Shown: in pieces, positions 15,011 to 26,104 of the stretch
Numbering within the stretch: the stretch's first letter is position 1
Layout: every line of letters starts with the position of its first letter
Source: Porticoccus sp. W117
GTDB lineage: Bacteria > Pseudomonadota > Gammaproteobacteria > Pseudomonadales > Porticoccaceae
Length of the DNA: 58,994 nt
Direction of reading: 5' to 3'
NCBI RefSeq assembly: GCF_030341905.1
Contig: NZ_JATAAF010000016.1
Span: 1-58,994, forward strand
Made by a program: the position numbers and the translations under genes
The notes under the pieces: generated by a model
What the model was told of the DNA's origin: nothing
Databases searched by the model: none
The model's input: only the letters and a program-made list of their open reading frames with translations

Positions 15011-16951
15011 ATGTCACTATGGGGCGGCCGCTTTAAAGAAAAGGCCAGTGTGCAGTTCAAAAAATTCAACGACTCCCTGCCGGTGGATTACCGCATGGCG
15101 GTGCAGGACATTGTCGGCTCCATTGCATGGGCCGGGGCCATTCATAAAGTGGGTGTACTCAGCGACGACGAGTTGGTGAATTTGCAAAATGCACTCAATG
15201 AGCTGAAAGCCTCTGTGGAGCAAAACCCCAACCAGATACTGGAGTCCGACGCCGAGGATATTCACAGTTGGGTGGAAACCCAGCTGATTGAAAAAACCGG
15301 TGACCTGGGTAAAAAACTCCACACCGGCCGCAGCCGCAACGACCAGGTGGCCACCGATTTGAAACTGTGGTGCAAGGAAACCGGCGGCGACTTGCTGTTT
15401 GCGCTGGTGAATCTGCAACAAGCGATGATGAATCTGGCGGAGCGGGAGAAGGGCACAGTTTTGCCTGGCTACACCCACCTGCAGCGCGCCCAGCCAGTGA
15501 CTTTTGGCCACTGGTGCCTGGCCTATGTGGAGATGTTTAACCGGGATATTGGCCGTCTGAAAGACGCGCTCTATCGCCTGGATGTATCGCCTCTGGGTTC
15601 CGGTGCCTTAGCGGGCACGGCATACCCAATCGACCGCAAAACCCTGGCTCACAATTTGGGTTTCCGAGCCGCCACCATGAACAGTCTGGATGCGGTATCT
15701 GATCGCGATCACGTTATCGAGCTGCTGGCCTCTGCCAGCATCTCCATGATGCACCTGTCCCGTTTTGCCGAGGATCTGATTTTCTACAACTCTGGCGAAG
15801 CGGGGTTTGTGGAAATGAGCGATCTGGTGAGCTCCGGTTCATCATTGATGCCGCAGAAGAAAAACCCCGATGCCTGCGAACTGATTCGCGGCAAAACCGG
15901 CCGTGTGGTGGGCTCCCTGGCGGGCATGCTGACCACCATGAAAGCGCTGTCACTGGCCTATAACAAAGACATGCAGGAAGACAAAGAAGGGTTGTTCGAC
16001 GCTCTGGATACCTGGTTGGAGTGCATGGAAATGGCAGTGCTGGTGGCCGACGGTCTGAAAGTAAACCGCTCCCGCACCCTGGCGGCTGCCCAGCAGGGCT
16101 ACGCCAACGCCACCGAATTGGCGGACTATCTGGTGAGCAAAGACATTCCTTTCCGCGAAGCCCACCATATTGTCGGCGAAGTGGTACTGGCAGCCATCGA
16201 AAAAGGTTGCCCGCTGGAAGATTTAACCCTGACCCAGCTGCAGACCTTCAGTGGCAAAATCGGTCAGGACGTCTACCAGCACCTGTCCATCGAGTCCACT
16301 CTGGACAAGCGCGAAGCATTGGGTGGTACATCCCGCTCTCAGGTTGAACAAGCCATTGCCAACATCCAGTCCGGCAATGAGGAAATCCTCAACGAGCAGG
16401 TGGCTGGGGCGCCGGGCAAACATCAGGTGAATGTTGCCTTGCAGCAAGTGAAGCAACGCCTGGACGCCCAGCGTGCTGCCGTTATGTCCGTGCGCCGGGC
16501 GCGAATGTCGGATGTGGAGAAAATCCACCAGCTGGTGGACTACTGGGCCAACGAAGGTGAAATTTTGCCTCGTACCCAGGAAAATATTATTCACGATGTG
16601 CAGAACTTTGTGGTGGCGGAAATCGGCGGCGAAGTGGTTGGCTGTGCGTCGTTGTATATTTACCAAAAAGGGCTGGCCGAAATTCGTTCGGTGGTTGTAG
16701 ACAAGGAATTCCACCGTCAGGGGCAGGGCAAAGCGCTGGTGCAGTATTTGCTGGAATTTGCCAATCAGATGGAACTGAAGACCGTGATTGTGCTGACTTA
16801 TATTCCCGATTACTTTTCAGCACTGGGCTTTGGACTGATTGATAAGAGCTCGCTGGCGGATAACATTATTGAAGACAGCGACCAGAGTGCCAATAAAAAC
16901 CCGAACGAAGAAGTGGCCATGGAGTACATTGTTGACCGGCTGGAAAAATAA
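15011..16951 (+). CDS. argH: Fusion: argininosuccinate lyase + GNAT N-acetylglutamate synthase-like domain, ArgH(A)
   Basis: The 646-residue protein is two enzymes in one chain. Residues 1 to about 485 are argininosuccinate lyase, the last step of arginine synthesis, with the superfamily signature [13 protein letters not shown] near residue 277 and [13 protein letters not shown]. From M492 ([20 protein letters not shown]) a GNAT acetyltransferase follows. It has the acetyl-CoA loop [10 protein letters not shown] and the short-NAGS marks [10 protein letters not shown] and [14 protein letters not shown]. Such ArgH(A) fusions are known in Moritella and Vibrio, where the tail supplies N-acetylglutamate synthase activity. 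Here a complete argA lies directly downstream, so the activity would be duplicated or the domain has another substrate. Confidence 0.93.
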   Translation: MSLWGGRFKEKASVQFKKFNDSLPVDYRMAVQDIVGSIAWAGAIHKVGVLSDDELVNLQNALNELKASVEQNPNQILESDAEDIHSWVETQLIEKTGDLGKKLHTGRSRNDQVATDLKLWCKETGGDLLFALVNLQQAMMNLAEREKGTVLPGYTHLQRAQPVTFGHWCLAYVEMFNRDIGRLKDALYRLDVSPLGSGALAGTAYPIDRKTLAHNLGFRAATMNSLDAVSDRDHVIELLASASISMMHLSRFAEDLIFYNSGEAGFVEMSDLVSSGSSLMPQKKNPDACELIRGKTGRVVGSLAGMLTTMKALSLAYNKDMQEDKEGLFDALDTWLECMEMAVLVADGLKVNRSRTLAAAQQGYANATELADYLVSKDIPFREAHHIVGEVVLAAIEKGCPLEDLTLTQLQTFSGKIGQDVYQHLSIESTLDKREALGGTSRSQVEQAIANIQSGNEEILNEQVAGAPGKHQVNVALQQVKQRLDAQRAAVMSVRRARMSDVEKIHQLVDYWANEGEILPRTQENIIHDVQNFVVAEIGGEVVGCASLYIYQKGLAEIRSVVVDKEFHRQGQGKALVQYLLEFANQMELKTVIVLTYIPDYFSALGFGLIDKSSLADNIIEDSDQSANKNPNEEVAMEYIVDRLEK

Positions 16952-16978
16952 ATGGCTGAACGCTAATTGGTGGGAAGT

Positions 16979-18298
16979 ATGGACAATCAAAACTCCGATC
17001 AGGACCGGGTAAAGTGGTTTAGAAACGCCGCGCCTTACATCAACGCACACCGGGGGAAAACCTTTGTGTTGATGTTTGATGGCGAGGCGGTTCAGCATGC
17101 CAACTTTGCCAACGTCATCCACGATATTGCCTTGCTGCGCAGCCTGGGCGTCAAGCTGGTGCTGGTTCACGGCGCCCGGCAGCAAATCAGTGAACGATTG
17201 TCCCAGCTCGGTATCGACCAACATATCGAAAACGACATCCGGGTGACCGACGCCGACACCCTGGCGGTGGTAAAAGACGCCACTGGCTCGCTGCGTATTC
17301 ATATCGAAGCGCTGCTGACTATGGGGCTGGCCAATTCCCCTATGCAAGGTTCAAAAATTCGCGTCAGTGCCGGCAACTTTGTGATCGCCAAACCCATGGG
17401 TGTGCGCGATGGTGTCGACTACAAATACACTGGCCTGATCCGTCGCATTGATACCAAAGGCATCAAAAAGCAGTTGGAATACGGTTCCACAGTGTTGTTG
17501 TCACCCGTTGGCTACTCCACCACCGGGGAGGTGTTTAACCTCTCTCTGGAAGATGTCGCGACCCAAACAGCAATCTCGCTGGGGGCAGACAAACTGATCG
17601 CCCTGACCAAAGGCGAAGGCCTGCTGGATGAATCTGGCGGGCTGGTAAAAAGTTGCAGTTTGAGAACTGTTAAAAAGCTGCAGGAAAACAACCCCGACTA
17701 TATTCAGCGACTGCTTTTGCAGGCCATTGCCAAGTGCGCCGAAAATGGCGTGGAGCGCTGTCATTGTGTTTCCTACCAAAGCGACAGCGCTTTGCTACAG
17801 GAGCTGTTTACCCGCGACGGTGCTGGCACCCTGATTGCCAAAGATCACCGGGAGCAACTGATGTCTGCCACCATTGACGACGTTGGCGGCATTATGGAAC
17901 TGATTGCGCCTCTGGAGGAGGAGGGCACTCTGGTGAAGCGCTCACGGGAGCTACTGGAAGTAGAAATCGACCGCTTCTGCGTTATCAAGAAAGAAGACGC
18001 CATCATCGCTTGTGGCGCCATGTACCCTTATCCGGAAGCCAATACCGGGGAAGTTGCCTGCCTGGTGATTCACCCGGATTATCGCGGCGGTGGTCGCGGT
18101 GAGCGCTTGATCGAAGCGCTGGAAGATAAGGCCAGAGAACAGCAGCTGGATTCGATTTTTGTGTTGACTACCGTCAGCAGCCACTGGTTTCTGGATCAGG
18201 GTTTTGTCGAGCAGCCCATTGAAAAGCTGCCTCAGGGCAAGCAGGCGATGTATAACTTTCAGCGCAACTCGAAGGTGTTTGTGAAACAGATTGCCTGA
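16979..18298 (+). CDS. argA: Amino-acid N-acetyltransferase ArgA (N-acetylglutamate synthase)
   Basis: ArgA makes N-acetylglutamate from glutamate and acetyl-CoA, the committed step and usual target of arginine feedback. From ATG 16979 it has 439 residues: an amino-acid-kinase-like regulatory domain (INAHRGKTFVLMFDGEAV, LLSPVGYSTTGEVFNLSLED) and a C-terminal GNAT domain (CLVIHPDYRGGGRGERLIE, FVLTTVSSHWF). The end YNFQRNSKVFVK is like the Pseudomonas protein. Upstream TTG (16967) and GTG (16970) are alternative starts. It follows argH(A) by 27 bp. Confidence 0.95.
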   Translation: MDNQNSDQDRVKWFRNAAPYINAHRGKTFVLMFDGEAVQHANFANVIHDIALLRSLGVKLVLVHGARQQISERLSQLGIDQHIENDIRVTDADTLAVVKDATGSLRIHIEALLTMGLANSPMQGSKIRVSAGNFVIAKPMGVRDGVDYKYTGLIRRIDTKGIKKQLEYGSTVLLSPVGYSTTGEVFNLSLEDVATQTAISLGADKLIALTKGEGLLDESGGLVKSCSLRTVKKLQENNPDYIQRLLLQAIAKCAENGVERCHCVSYQSDSALLQELFTRDGAGTLIAKDHREQLMSATIDDVGGIMELIAPLEEEGTLVKRSRELLEVEIDRFCVIKKEDAIIACGAMYPYPEANTGEVACLVIHPDYRGGGRGERLIEALEDKAREQQLDSIFVLTTVSSHWFLDQGFVEQPIEKLPQGKQAMYNFQRNSKVFVKQIA

Positions 18299-18306
18299 CC
18301 AACCCG

Positions 18307-18398
18307 GTCATTGCGAGGAGCCGTCAGGCGACGCGGCAATCTCCATAGTCCCTGTGCCAACTGGACGAGATTGCCGCGGCCTACGGCCTCGCAATGAC
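18307..18398. repeat. Dispersed palindrome of the R1 type, argA-roxA gap
   Basis: GTCATTGCGAGGAGCCGTCAG at the left pairs with GGCCTCGCAATGAC at the right. The inner GCGGCAATCTCC is answered by GAGATTGCCGCG. The ends match R1, but the centre differs from the other copies. It lies between the convergent argA and roxA genes. Confidence 0.75.
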
Positions 18399-18412
18399 GA
18401 AGGGGCAAAGGG

Positions 18413-19549
18413 TCAATCCAAATACAACGCCCCATACTCCACCAACTGCTCAAGCACATTCCTGCCACCTTTATCTGCAAGGTGGTTTTGCAGTTGCTGC
18501 CAATCCAGTGCATCACCGCCACACAACAACTCCGCCAAAGACAGGCTTGTGGCTACCGCTTCTCCATCCACAAACAGCTGTGCGCTGTCGGCGCCAGTTT
18601 GAGAATAGGCAAACCGCGATGCCGGGTGGCGTTGTAGAAGGGCGCCAGAGTATAGCTGTTCGGCCCAATCCGCATCGGCACCCTGGCTGATATCCAACTC
18701 CGGGTATTTGCGCGCAGTCATATAGCGCCCCAGCCAGTTGCGCAGCAAACCTTCATCCAGCAACGCTTTCTGCAAGGTGGCTTTTAAACCTTCGATGGCA
18801 GCCGGAGATATCTCGCCGCTATTGGCTAGCGGTTCGCCGGGGTCGGTATAGCGCTGATGGTCTTTGTGGTGGGAGATGGCGTCGGTGGCCAGGTCATCAA
18901 TAATTTCGCCCACACTGGGCGCGCGAAAACCAACCGAATAGGTAAGGCAGTCGTTGAGGGCGACGCCGTTGTGGCTGTATTGAGGGGGCAAGTAGAGCAT
19001 ATCGCCAGGTTCCAGCACCCACTCATGCTCTACTTTAAAATTTTTCAAAATGCGCAGTTTGGTATTGGCCACACGAGGGCTGTCGTCATCCGCTTTAGGC
19101 CCCACTTGCCAACGGCGCTGGCCATGGCCTTGAATCAAAAACACATCGTAAAAATCGAAGTGTGGACCGACGCTGCCACCTTGTGGTGCGTAACTCACCA
19201 TCAAGTCATCCAGCCGCCAGCTGGGCAGGAATTTGAATTGTTCCAGAAACTCCTGAGCTTCCGGCACCCATTGATCGACGGCCTGTACCAGCAGTGTCCA
19301 ATGAGTTTCTGGCAGCTGTGAAAAAGCGCTTTCTTCAAAAGGACCGTTGAGCAATTGCCATGGCCCTTCAGAGCCATTTTCCAGAACGATGCGGGACTCC
19401 ACATCTTCCTCAAGAGCAAGGCCTGCCAACTCATCCGGCGTCAGTGGCGATTCAAAATCGGGAAACGCATTGCGCACCAGCAGCGGTTTTTGCTGCCAGT
19501 AGTCGCGCAAAAAAGTTTCGATGGAAATGGTGCCGAGGTGGGTGAGCAT
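18413..19549 (-). CDS. roxA: Ribosomal protein L16 arginine hydroxylase RoxA (JmjC/cupin oxygenase, YcfD)
   Basis: RoxA is a 2-oxoglutarate and Fe(II) dependent oxygenase that hydroxylates an arginine of ribosomal protein L16. The 378-residue product matches the E. coli length (373). The iron-binding HxD is in SVGPHFDFYDVFLIQ and the distal histidine is in LPPQYSHNGVAL. The N-terminus FLRDYWQQKPLLVRNAF is typical of the family. The C-terminal winged-helix part follows from about residue 270. R1 and R2 palindromes flank it. Confidence 0.92.
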   Translation of the reverse strand: MLTHLGTISIETFLRDYWQQKPLLVRNAFPDFESPLTPDELAGLALEEDVESRIVLENGSEGPWQLLNGPFEESAFSQLPETHWTLLVQAVDQWVPEAQEFLEQFKFLPSWRLDDLMVSYAPQGGSVGPHFDFYDVFLIQGHGQRRWQVGPKADDDSPRVANTKLRILKNFKVEHEWVLEPGDMLYLPPQYSHNGVALNDCLTYSVGFRAPSVGEIIDDLATDAISHHKDHQRYTDPGEPLANSGEISPAAIEGLKATLQKALLDEGLLRNWLGRYMTARKYPELDISQGADADWAEQLYSGALLQRHPASRFAYSQTGADSAQLFVDGEAVATSLSLAELLCGGDALDWQQLQNHLADKGGRNVLEQLVEYGALYLD

Positions 19550-19566
19550 TGAGTATCCAGTGACCC

Positions 19567-19638
19567 GTCATCCTGAGCGTAGCGAAGGATCTCTTGGGTA
19601 AATTTGGCTTTGAGATTCTTCGCTGCGCTCAGAATGAC
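19567..19638. repeat. Degenerate R2 palindrome, purB-roxA gap
   Basis: The sequence GTCATCCTGAGCGTAGCG at the left is answered by CGCTGCGCTCAGAATGAC at the right, with AAGGATCTC and GAGATTCTT inside. This is a shorter version of the copies at 3684 and 13560. It lies downstream of purB and upstream of roxA on the minus strand. Confidence 0.75.
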
Positions 19639-19661
19639 AGGCTGTTCTGTAGAGAGCGGAG

Positions 19662-21131
<1,470 letters not shown>

Positions 21132-21142
21132 CTATAAATAAC

Positions 21143-21769
21143 TTAAAGTTTTGACTGTATCTTGTTGATAATTTTAATTATATCTTTGCGATATAAAATC
21201 AAGTGCCAACGAGAACCGCCCAACTGTTTCCACAAAACCGCACTGCGAACACCTGCCAACAGCAAAGCGCGAATGCGGCTGGCGATATCGTTTTGTTGCA
21301 GGTGGTTGGCGTAGCCGTTTACCTGAATGCGGTATCGCAAGGTGCTCAGGGTATTCTGGTACAGGTCAGCCAGACTGGCGATAACATTTTCGTGGGTTTC
21401 CGAAAAGTGTTGCGCCTGGTTCTTGGCCCGTTCAATGCCGCTGCTGATGGTTTGCAGCATGGTGCGGTCACGCATCAAACGCCCCTGCAGATGAGCTACA
21501 CCCACCGCATAACGCAGGGCATCGGAGGCATTGCCATTGCGCTGCAAAGTGAGTTGCGCGTGCAGGGTTTCAATACCCAGCCGCAACTGCCCGGCACCGC
21601 CGTACACCGCTTCGGTATTTTCCGGGTTCTGTTCAAAAATGGAGTGAATGCAGGTAGCAAAATCATCGCTGGTTGCGCGGCCATGGCGGGCCAGCTGCTC
21701 CACCAAATGGCAAGCCTGGAACAACCCGGCCAGGGCAATCACCTGTTCTACATTGGGTTTGCTAAACAT
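21143..21769 (-). CDS. hflD: HflD family protein (high-frequency lysogenization protein)
   Basis: The 208-residue, mostly helical, membrane-associated protein begins with VEQVIALAGLFQACHLVEQL and contains GAGQLRLGIETLHAQL and GVRSAVLWKQLGGSRW, the HflD pattern. In E. coli HflD interacts with phage lambda CII; its normal cell role is unclear. It sits between mnmA (4 bp away) and purB on the same strand, the order conserved in gammaproteobacteria. Confidence 0.9.
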   Translation of the reverse strand: MFSKPNVEQVIALAGLFQACHLVEQLARHGRATSDDFATCIHSIFEQNPENTEAVYGGAGQLRLGIETLHAQLTLQRNGNASDALRYAVGVAHLQGRLMRDRTMLQTISSGIERAKNQAQHFSETHENVIASLADLYQNTLSTLRYRIQVNGYANHLQQNDIASRIRALLLAGVRSAVLWKQLGGSRWHLILYRKDIIKIINKIQSKL

Positions 21770-21773
21770 GGTT

Positions 21774-22895
21774 TTATACGTTGTCCCTAAACTCGCTCTC
21801 TTGTATCACCTCTCTTGTGTCAATAATGCCACCGCCCAGGCAGCGCTCGCCGCGATACAGCACTAAAGATTGCCCAGGTGTAACGGCCCGTTGAGGCTCA
21901 TCAAACAATACCTGGCAGCCATTTTCAGTAAGGGTGACAGTGCAATCCTGGTCCGGTTGCCGGTAGCGGGTTTTCGCCTGGCAGCGAAATTGCTGTTCAG
22001 CGGGCTCGCCATTGATCCAGTTGAGTTGGCTGGCATGCAGGCTGTTGTGGAACAGCAGCGGGTGGTCACTGCCTTGTACGGCGATCAGCACATTGCGTTC
22101 AAGGTCTTTTTCGGCAACGTACCAGGGGGCTTCAGTGCCATCTTTGGTGCCGCCAATCCCCAAGCCCTGACGCTGGCCCATGGTGTGATACATCAGGCCG
22201 CTGTGCTGGCCGATGACCTTGCCATCCGGGTCTTCGATATTGCCGGGCTGGGCGGGCAGGTACTGCTCCAGAAAATCCTTGAAGCGGCGCTCGCCGATAA
22301 AGCAAATGCCAGTGCTGTCTTTCTTGTTGTGGGTGATCAGGTTGTGCTGCTCGGCCAGGGCGCGAACCTCCGGCTTGTCCAGCTCGCCCACGGGGAACAG
22401 GGTTTTGGCAAAAGCGTCTTCACCCACCGCGTACAGGAAGTAACTCTGGTCCTTGTTGTTATCCAGACCTTTCAGCAATTGGGTGTGGCCGTCGCGATCC
22501 GCGCGGCGCACGTAGTGGCCAGTAGCAATCAGGTCGGCGCCGAGAATCTGGGCGTATTCCAGAAATACTTTGAACTTGATTTCCCGGTTACAGAGGATGT
22601 CCGGGTTAGGGGTGCGCCCCGCTTTGTACTCTGCCAGAAAGTACTCAAACACATTGTCCCAGTACTCCGCGGCAAAATTTACCGTGTGCAACGGCATGCC
22701 CAGCCGGTCGCACACCGCCTGAGCGTCAGCCAGGTCCGCTTTGGCCGTACAGTATTCGCTGCCGTCGTCCTCATCCCAGTTTTTCATAAACAAACCCTCC
22801 ACCTCATAACCTTGCTGTTGCAGCAGCAGGGCAGAGACAGAGGAATCGACACCGCCGGACATGCCGACAATGACTTTGGTGTTTGATAAGGACAT
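21774..22895 (-). CDS. mnmA: tRNA-uridine 2-sulfurtransferase MnmA
   Basis: MnmA puts the 2-thio group on U34 of tRNA-Lys, tRNA-Glu and tRNA-Gln. From ATG 22895 it has 373 residues. The PP-loop is [13 protein letters not shown]. The two catalytic cysteines are in [12 protein letters not shown] and [12 protein letters not shown], and GHYVRRAD and [10 protein letters not shown] are also present. A TTG 21 bases upstream (22916) is an alternative start. It is the first gene of the mnmA-hflD-purB run; in E. coli nudJ would precede it, but here other genes intervene. Confidence 0.96.
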   Translation of the reverse strand: MSLSNTKVIVGMSGGVDSSVSALLLQQQGYEVEGLFMKNWDEDDGSEYCTAKADLADAQAVCDRLGMPLHTVNFAAEYWDNVFEYFLAEYKAGRTPNPDILCNREIKFKVFLEYAQILGADLIATGHYVRRADRDGHTQLLKGLDNNKDQSYFLYAVGEDAFAKTLFPVGELDKPEVRALAEQHNLITHNKKDSTGICFIGERRFKDFLEQYLPAQPGNIEDPDGKVIGQHSGLMYHTMGQRQGLGIGGTKDGTEAPWYVAEKDLERNVLIAVQGSDHPLLFHNSLHASQLNWINGEPAEQQFRCQAKTRYRQPDQDCTVTLTENGCQVLFDEPQRAVTPGQSLVLYRGERCLGGGIIDTREVIQESEFRDNV

Positions 22896-22967
22896 AGTGA
22901 ACAGCGGTTGTGACAAAGGCGGCGATTCTAACAGGGAGTAGAGATTGGGGCGAGTTTAGACTTTGCT

Positions 22968-23031
22968 CTTGTAGGTCGGGCTTTAGCCCGACGACGGTTG
23001 TATTTAAATAATCGGTGTGTCGACCTACAAG
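22968..23031. repeat. Palindromic repeat R4 upstream of mnmA
   Basis: The outer arms CTTGTAGGTCG (22968) and CGACCTACAAG (to 23031) are perfect reverse complements over 11 bp. Inside the left arm is a small hairpin GTCGGGCTTTAGCCCGAC. It lies in the divergent gap between mnmA and the DUF2868 gene, so it may shape transcripts or terminate neither. Confidence 0.7.
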
Positions 23032-23081
23032 CAACCACACCAGCATACATCCTGTTACCATGGCGGCAAAAGCAATAAGGA

Positions 23082-24428
23082 TTGAGCACTCTCTTGCCCG
23101 ACTATCGTTTGCCTGAGAAACGTTTGCCCGACAACCGTTCCCGGATTCCTTACTTTTCTGGCCTTCCACTGTCTCGGCGGGTACTTGTGTGGCTGTTGTT
23201 TCGCCACAGTCTGGATGACTCACAATGGCAAGCCAGAGTCTGCCAACAGTTTCACAACCAAAACCCTGAGCCCGATGCGGCGCTGCAATGGTGGCTGCAA
23301 CAACAACCGGGTTATGAATTGACAGCAACTCGCTTGCCGATGCTACTGCTTGCTGCCGTTATGGGCGCTCTGGTTGTTGTGGGTGCCTGCAGTTATTCCG
23401 GCGCTGCGCCAATCAATTTGTGGTTACTGCTGGGCCTGTTTGCCTTTTTACCTTTGTTGATGACCGTTCTCGCCTGCTGGGGATGGCGCAACGCCCGGCA
23501 GTCATCCGGGACACTACCGGTTATGGCTCACTTGATGTTTCGCCCGCTGCTATCACACACCAGTGGATGGAGTGCCAGTTTGATCAAACCCTTCCTGTTA
23601 TGGCGTATGCAGTGGCTTGCGGTGGCTTTCCAGTTGGGGGTTGTTGTCGGCTTTCTGCTTTTAGCGCTGTTTCAGGATCTGGCCTTTGCCTGGTCATCCA
23701 CGCTGGTGGAGCGGGGTGGCTGGATGGATGACTTTCTGGTGTTGTTAAGCACCCCCTGGAACTGGTTTCTGCCAGCGCCCAGTGAGGCGCTGCTCACCCA
23801 CAGCCATTTTTACCGAGGCAGCGAGGGCTTTGATGCTGAGCTGTTACGCCAATGGTGGTCTTATATCGCCATGGCCATGATTACCTATGGCTTGTTACCA
23901 CGTGTGTTTTTGGCGTTATGGATGAGGCAGACATTGACGAAACAGGTAAACAGAGAAATGCACAACAGTGGCGACCTCGAGCGTTTTTGGCGAGCACTGA
24001 AAACCTCAGCTGACGCGCCGAATGCTACTCTGGAATTGGAGAGAAAGCCGCTACTGACAGCGGCAGAATGGAGCGACAGTCACATACAGCTAGCCTGGCA
24101 ATGGCAGCCGGAGAGCAGCACTGTTGAGGCGGTACTGGGGCTGCAAAACTGGCAACAGGAAAAACAATGGCTGCAAGAGCAGGCTGCCCACTGGGAACAA
24201 CCCGTGACACTGTTGGTGACCAGTAAACAAGTGCCAACTGCTGAACTGGCGGATGTGGCGGACGCGATACGAGCAACCAACTCAAATCTGGCGATAGAGC
24301 TTTGGCTGCTTTCTGACGGCCAGGAAATATCGGAAGGTGCACGTAAATCCTGGCAGTTATTTGCGCGTAATCACGGGCTGGCTTTCGCTGAAAAGGAAAG
24401 TGCTGAAAGAGAAGGGGGCGAGCCATGA
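23082..24428 (+). CDS. DUF2868 membrane protein
   Basis: The 448-residue inner-membrane protein has hydrophobic segments near residues 85-110, 112-135, 180-205 and 265-285. A soluble C-terminal part with a Trp-rich region follows (LQNWQQEKQWLQEQAAHW). The pattern and its pairing with the GTPase gene match DUF2868, of unknown function. The TTG at 23082 is used because it is the first in-frame start after AAGG; the exact start is uncertain. Its stop overlaps the next start by 4 bp (ATGA), so the two products probably act together, perhaps as a membrane GTPase system. Confidence 0.8.
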   Translation: MSTLLPDYRLPEKRLPDNRSRIPYFSGLPLSRRVLVWLLFRHSLDDSQWQARVCQQFHNQNPEPDAALQWWLQQQPGYELTATRLPMLLLAAVMGALVVVGACSYSGAAPINLWLLLGLFAFLPLLMTVLACWGWRNARQSSGTLPVMAHLMFRPLLSHTSGWSASLIKPFLLWRMQWLAVAFQLGVVVGFLLLALFQDLAFAWSSTLVERGGWMDDFLVLLSTPWNWFLPAPSEALLTHSHFYRGSEGFDAELLRQWWSYIAMAMITYGLLPRVFLALWMRQTLTKQVNREMHNSGDLERFWRALKTSADAPNATLELERKPLLTAAEWSDSHIQLAWQWQPESSTVEAVLGLQNWQQEKQWLQEQAAHWEQPVTLLVTSKQVPTAELADVADAIRATNSNLAIELWLLSDGQEISEGARKSWQLFARNHGLAFAEKESAEREGGEP

Positions 24429-25813
24429 ACAACTGCCCACGATTTGCGGTTGTCGGCCACCCAAACAAGGGCAAGTCGAGCATTGTTGCTACCATGGTGC
24501 ACAGCAGTGATATCGCTATCTCTGAACTTTCTGGCACCACGGTTTCCACAGAATCCTATTCTTACACCCTGGATGGTGAGCCCCTTTATACCCTGTTTGA
24601 TACCCCCGGATTTCAGCGTCCGCGGCAATTGCTTGAATGGCTACAAAACCAGAATACCGATGCATCCAATCGCTTGCTAGCCGTTGAAAATTTTCTCAAT
24701 GAGCATAATCAGGTAAAGGAAGGCGACCGCTTTTGTGATGAAGTGGAATTGCTAAAGCCCATTATTCATGACGGCGCAGGCATTATTTATGTGGTGGACG
24801 GCTCGGTACCTTACTCGCCGGAGTACGAGGCGGAAATGTCGGTTTTGCAGTGGACCGGCCAACCCCGTATGGCGCTGATAAATCCCATCGGCGGTGAACA
24901 GTTTGTAGAACAATGGCGTCAGGCATTGGGGCAGTATTTTAGTCTCGTCAAGGTATTTAACCCGGTGAGCGATGGCGCCGATAAACAGCTGGCTATTTTG
25001 CGCGCCTTTGCAGAGTTAAATGACAACTGGCGTCAGCAACTGCTGGATGCTGTGAGCGCCATCGAAGTGCGCAATCGCAAGACCAAAGAGCAAGCGGCCG
25101 AACTGATTGCCGAAGCGCTGGCTCATATGCTGGCGGAAAAAGTCAGTAAACCACTTCCCGCGGACGGCTTGCAAAAAGCCACTGAAACCTGGGTCAGCAA
25201 AGAATACAAATCGCGCCTGCAACGCAAAGAACGCCAACTGCGAGAGTCCATCCTGGCGTTGTACCAGCACTACGGATTAGATATACAAGAAGCGGATTTA
25301 CAGCTGGATTATCCAGACTTGTTCGATCGGGACTATTGGTACTTGTTTGGCATGAGCCGCAAAAAACTGGTGGCCTTGGCGAGTGCATCCGGCGCTGCGG
25401 CAGGCGCACTGGTCGACGCTGGTGTCGGCGGTTCATCATTGATGGCTGGGGCTATGATCGGCGGCCTCGGTGCGGGTATTACCTCTCTGTACTTCAGCCA
25501 TAAACCAGATCAGCTTTCCATTAAGGGGCTGCCGCTGGCAGGCAAACAGCTTACTGCGGGACCGGTAAAAAACTTGTCTTTTGCGTTTGTGTTGTTGGGC
25601 AGGGCAGTACGTTACCAGCGGGCTGTCGCTGCACGGGCACACGGTGATCGCCGGCCGTTGCTATTGGCTGAGGAAAAAAGGGATAGCTGGCTTGAGGCGC
25701 TGGATCATAGCCAGCAGGTGAAATTAACCGGTTTATTGAAAAATGGGCATAAGGGATTAGGGGAGAAACATCGCCAGTTTTTGCAGGGGCTAATAAGCAG
25801 GATATTGCTTTAA
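24425..25813 (+). CDS. GTPase with C-terminal DUF3482
   Basis: The 462-residue protein starts with a TrmE/Era-like GTPase: G1 GHPNKGKSS, a conserved ELSGTTVSTES switch I, and G3 DTPGF. The DUF3482 region follows, with a charged helical stretch (residues 190-290) and a Gly/Ala-rich hydrophobic segment near residues 320-360 (ALASASGAAAGALVDAG) that could insert in the membrane. It is coupled to the DUF2868 gene by a 4-bp overlap. This pair is common in pseudomonads; its role is unknown. Confidence 0.85.
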   Translation: MNNCPRFAVVGHPNKGKSSIVATMVHSSDIAISELSGTTVSTESYSYTLDGEPLYTLFDTPGFQRPRQLLEWLQNQNTDASNRLLAVENFLNEHNQVKEGDRFCDEVELLKPIIHDGAGIIYVVDGSVPYSPEYEAEMSVLQWTGQPRMALINPIGGEQFVEQWRQALGQYFSLVKVFNPVSDGADKQLAILRAFAELNDNWRQQLLDAVSAIEVRNRKTKEQAAELIAEALAHMLAEKVSKPLPADGLQKATETWVSKEYKSRLQRKERQLRESILALYQHYGLDIQEADLQLDYPDLFDRDYWYLFGMSRKKLVALASASGAAAGALVDAGVGGSSLMAGAMIGGLGAGITSLYFSHKPDQLSIKGLPLAGKQLTAGPVKNLSFAFVLLGRAVRYQRAVAARAHGDRRPLLLAEEKRDSWLEALDHSQQVKLTGLLKNGHKGLGEKHRQFLQGLISRILL

Positions 25814-25833
25814 TCGCTGCTTTCAGGCAGGAT

Positions 25834-25852
25834 TGTACAAATGATTTGTACA
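25834..25852. promoter_or_regulatory. Toxin-antitoxin operator palindrome
   Basis: TGTACAAAT-G-ATTTGTACA is a perfect 19-bp palindrome 21 bp upstream of the antitoxin start. It is well placed for autorepression by the antitoxin or toxin-antitoxin complex, the usual control in Phd/YefM systems. A tempting upstream ATG at 25841 lies inside it. Confidence 0.75.
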
Positions 25853-25873
25853 TTACTTTTTGAGGCGATCAAA

Positions 25874-26104
25874 ATGCAAACTGTAAATATCAGCGATTTC
25901 AGAGCTAACCTTCTGAAATACTTGGAAATAGCCAACTCCGGCAAGCACATTTCAGTCACTTCCAATGGCAAGTTACTGGCAACCATTACGCCTCCAGAAA
26001 ATCAAAAAGAACAGGCAAAAAAACAACTGCAAGCCATTGCGGAAAAAGCCGCTGTTTACGACGTAACTACACCTACAGATTGTGAGTGGGATGCATCGTC
26101 GTGA
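25874..26104 (+). CDS. Antitoxin, Phd/YefM family
   Basis: The 76-residue protein begins MQTVNISDFRANLLKYLE, the Phd/YefM DNA-binding fold, with VTSNGKLLATITPP as the following beta strands. A toxin-binding tail completes it. ATG 25874 has GAGGCG upstream. It should neutralise the PIN toxin and repress its own promoter at the 25834-25852 palindrome. Its stop overlaps the toxin start by 4 bp. The locus is more AT-rich than its neighbours, fitting acquisition. Confidence 0.88.
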   Translation: MQTVNISDFRANLLKYLEIANSGKHISVTSNGKLLATITPPENQKEQAKKQLQAIAEKAAVYDVTTPTDCEWDASS

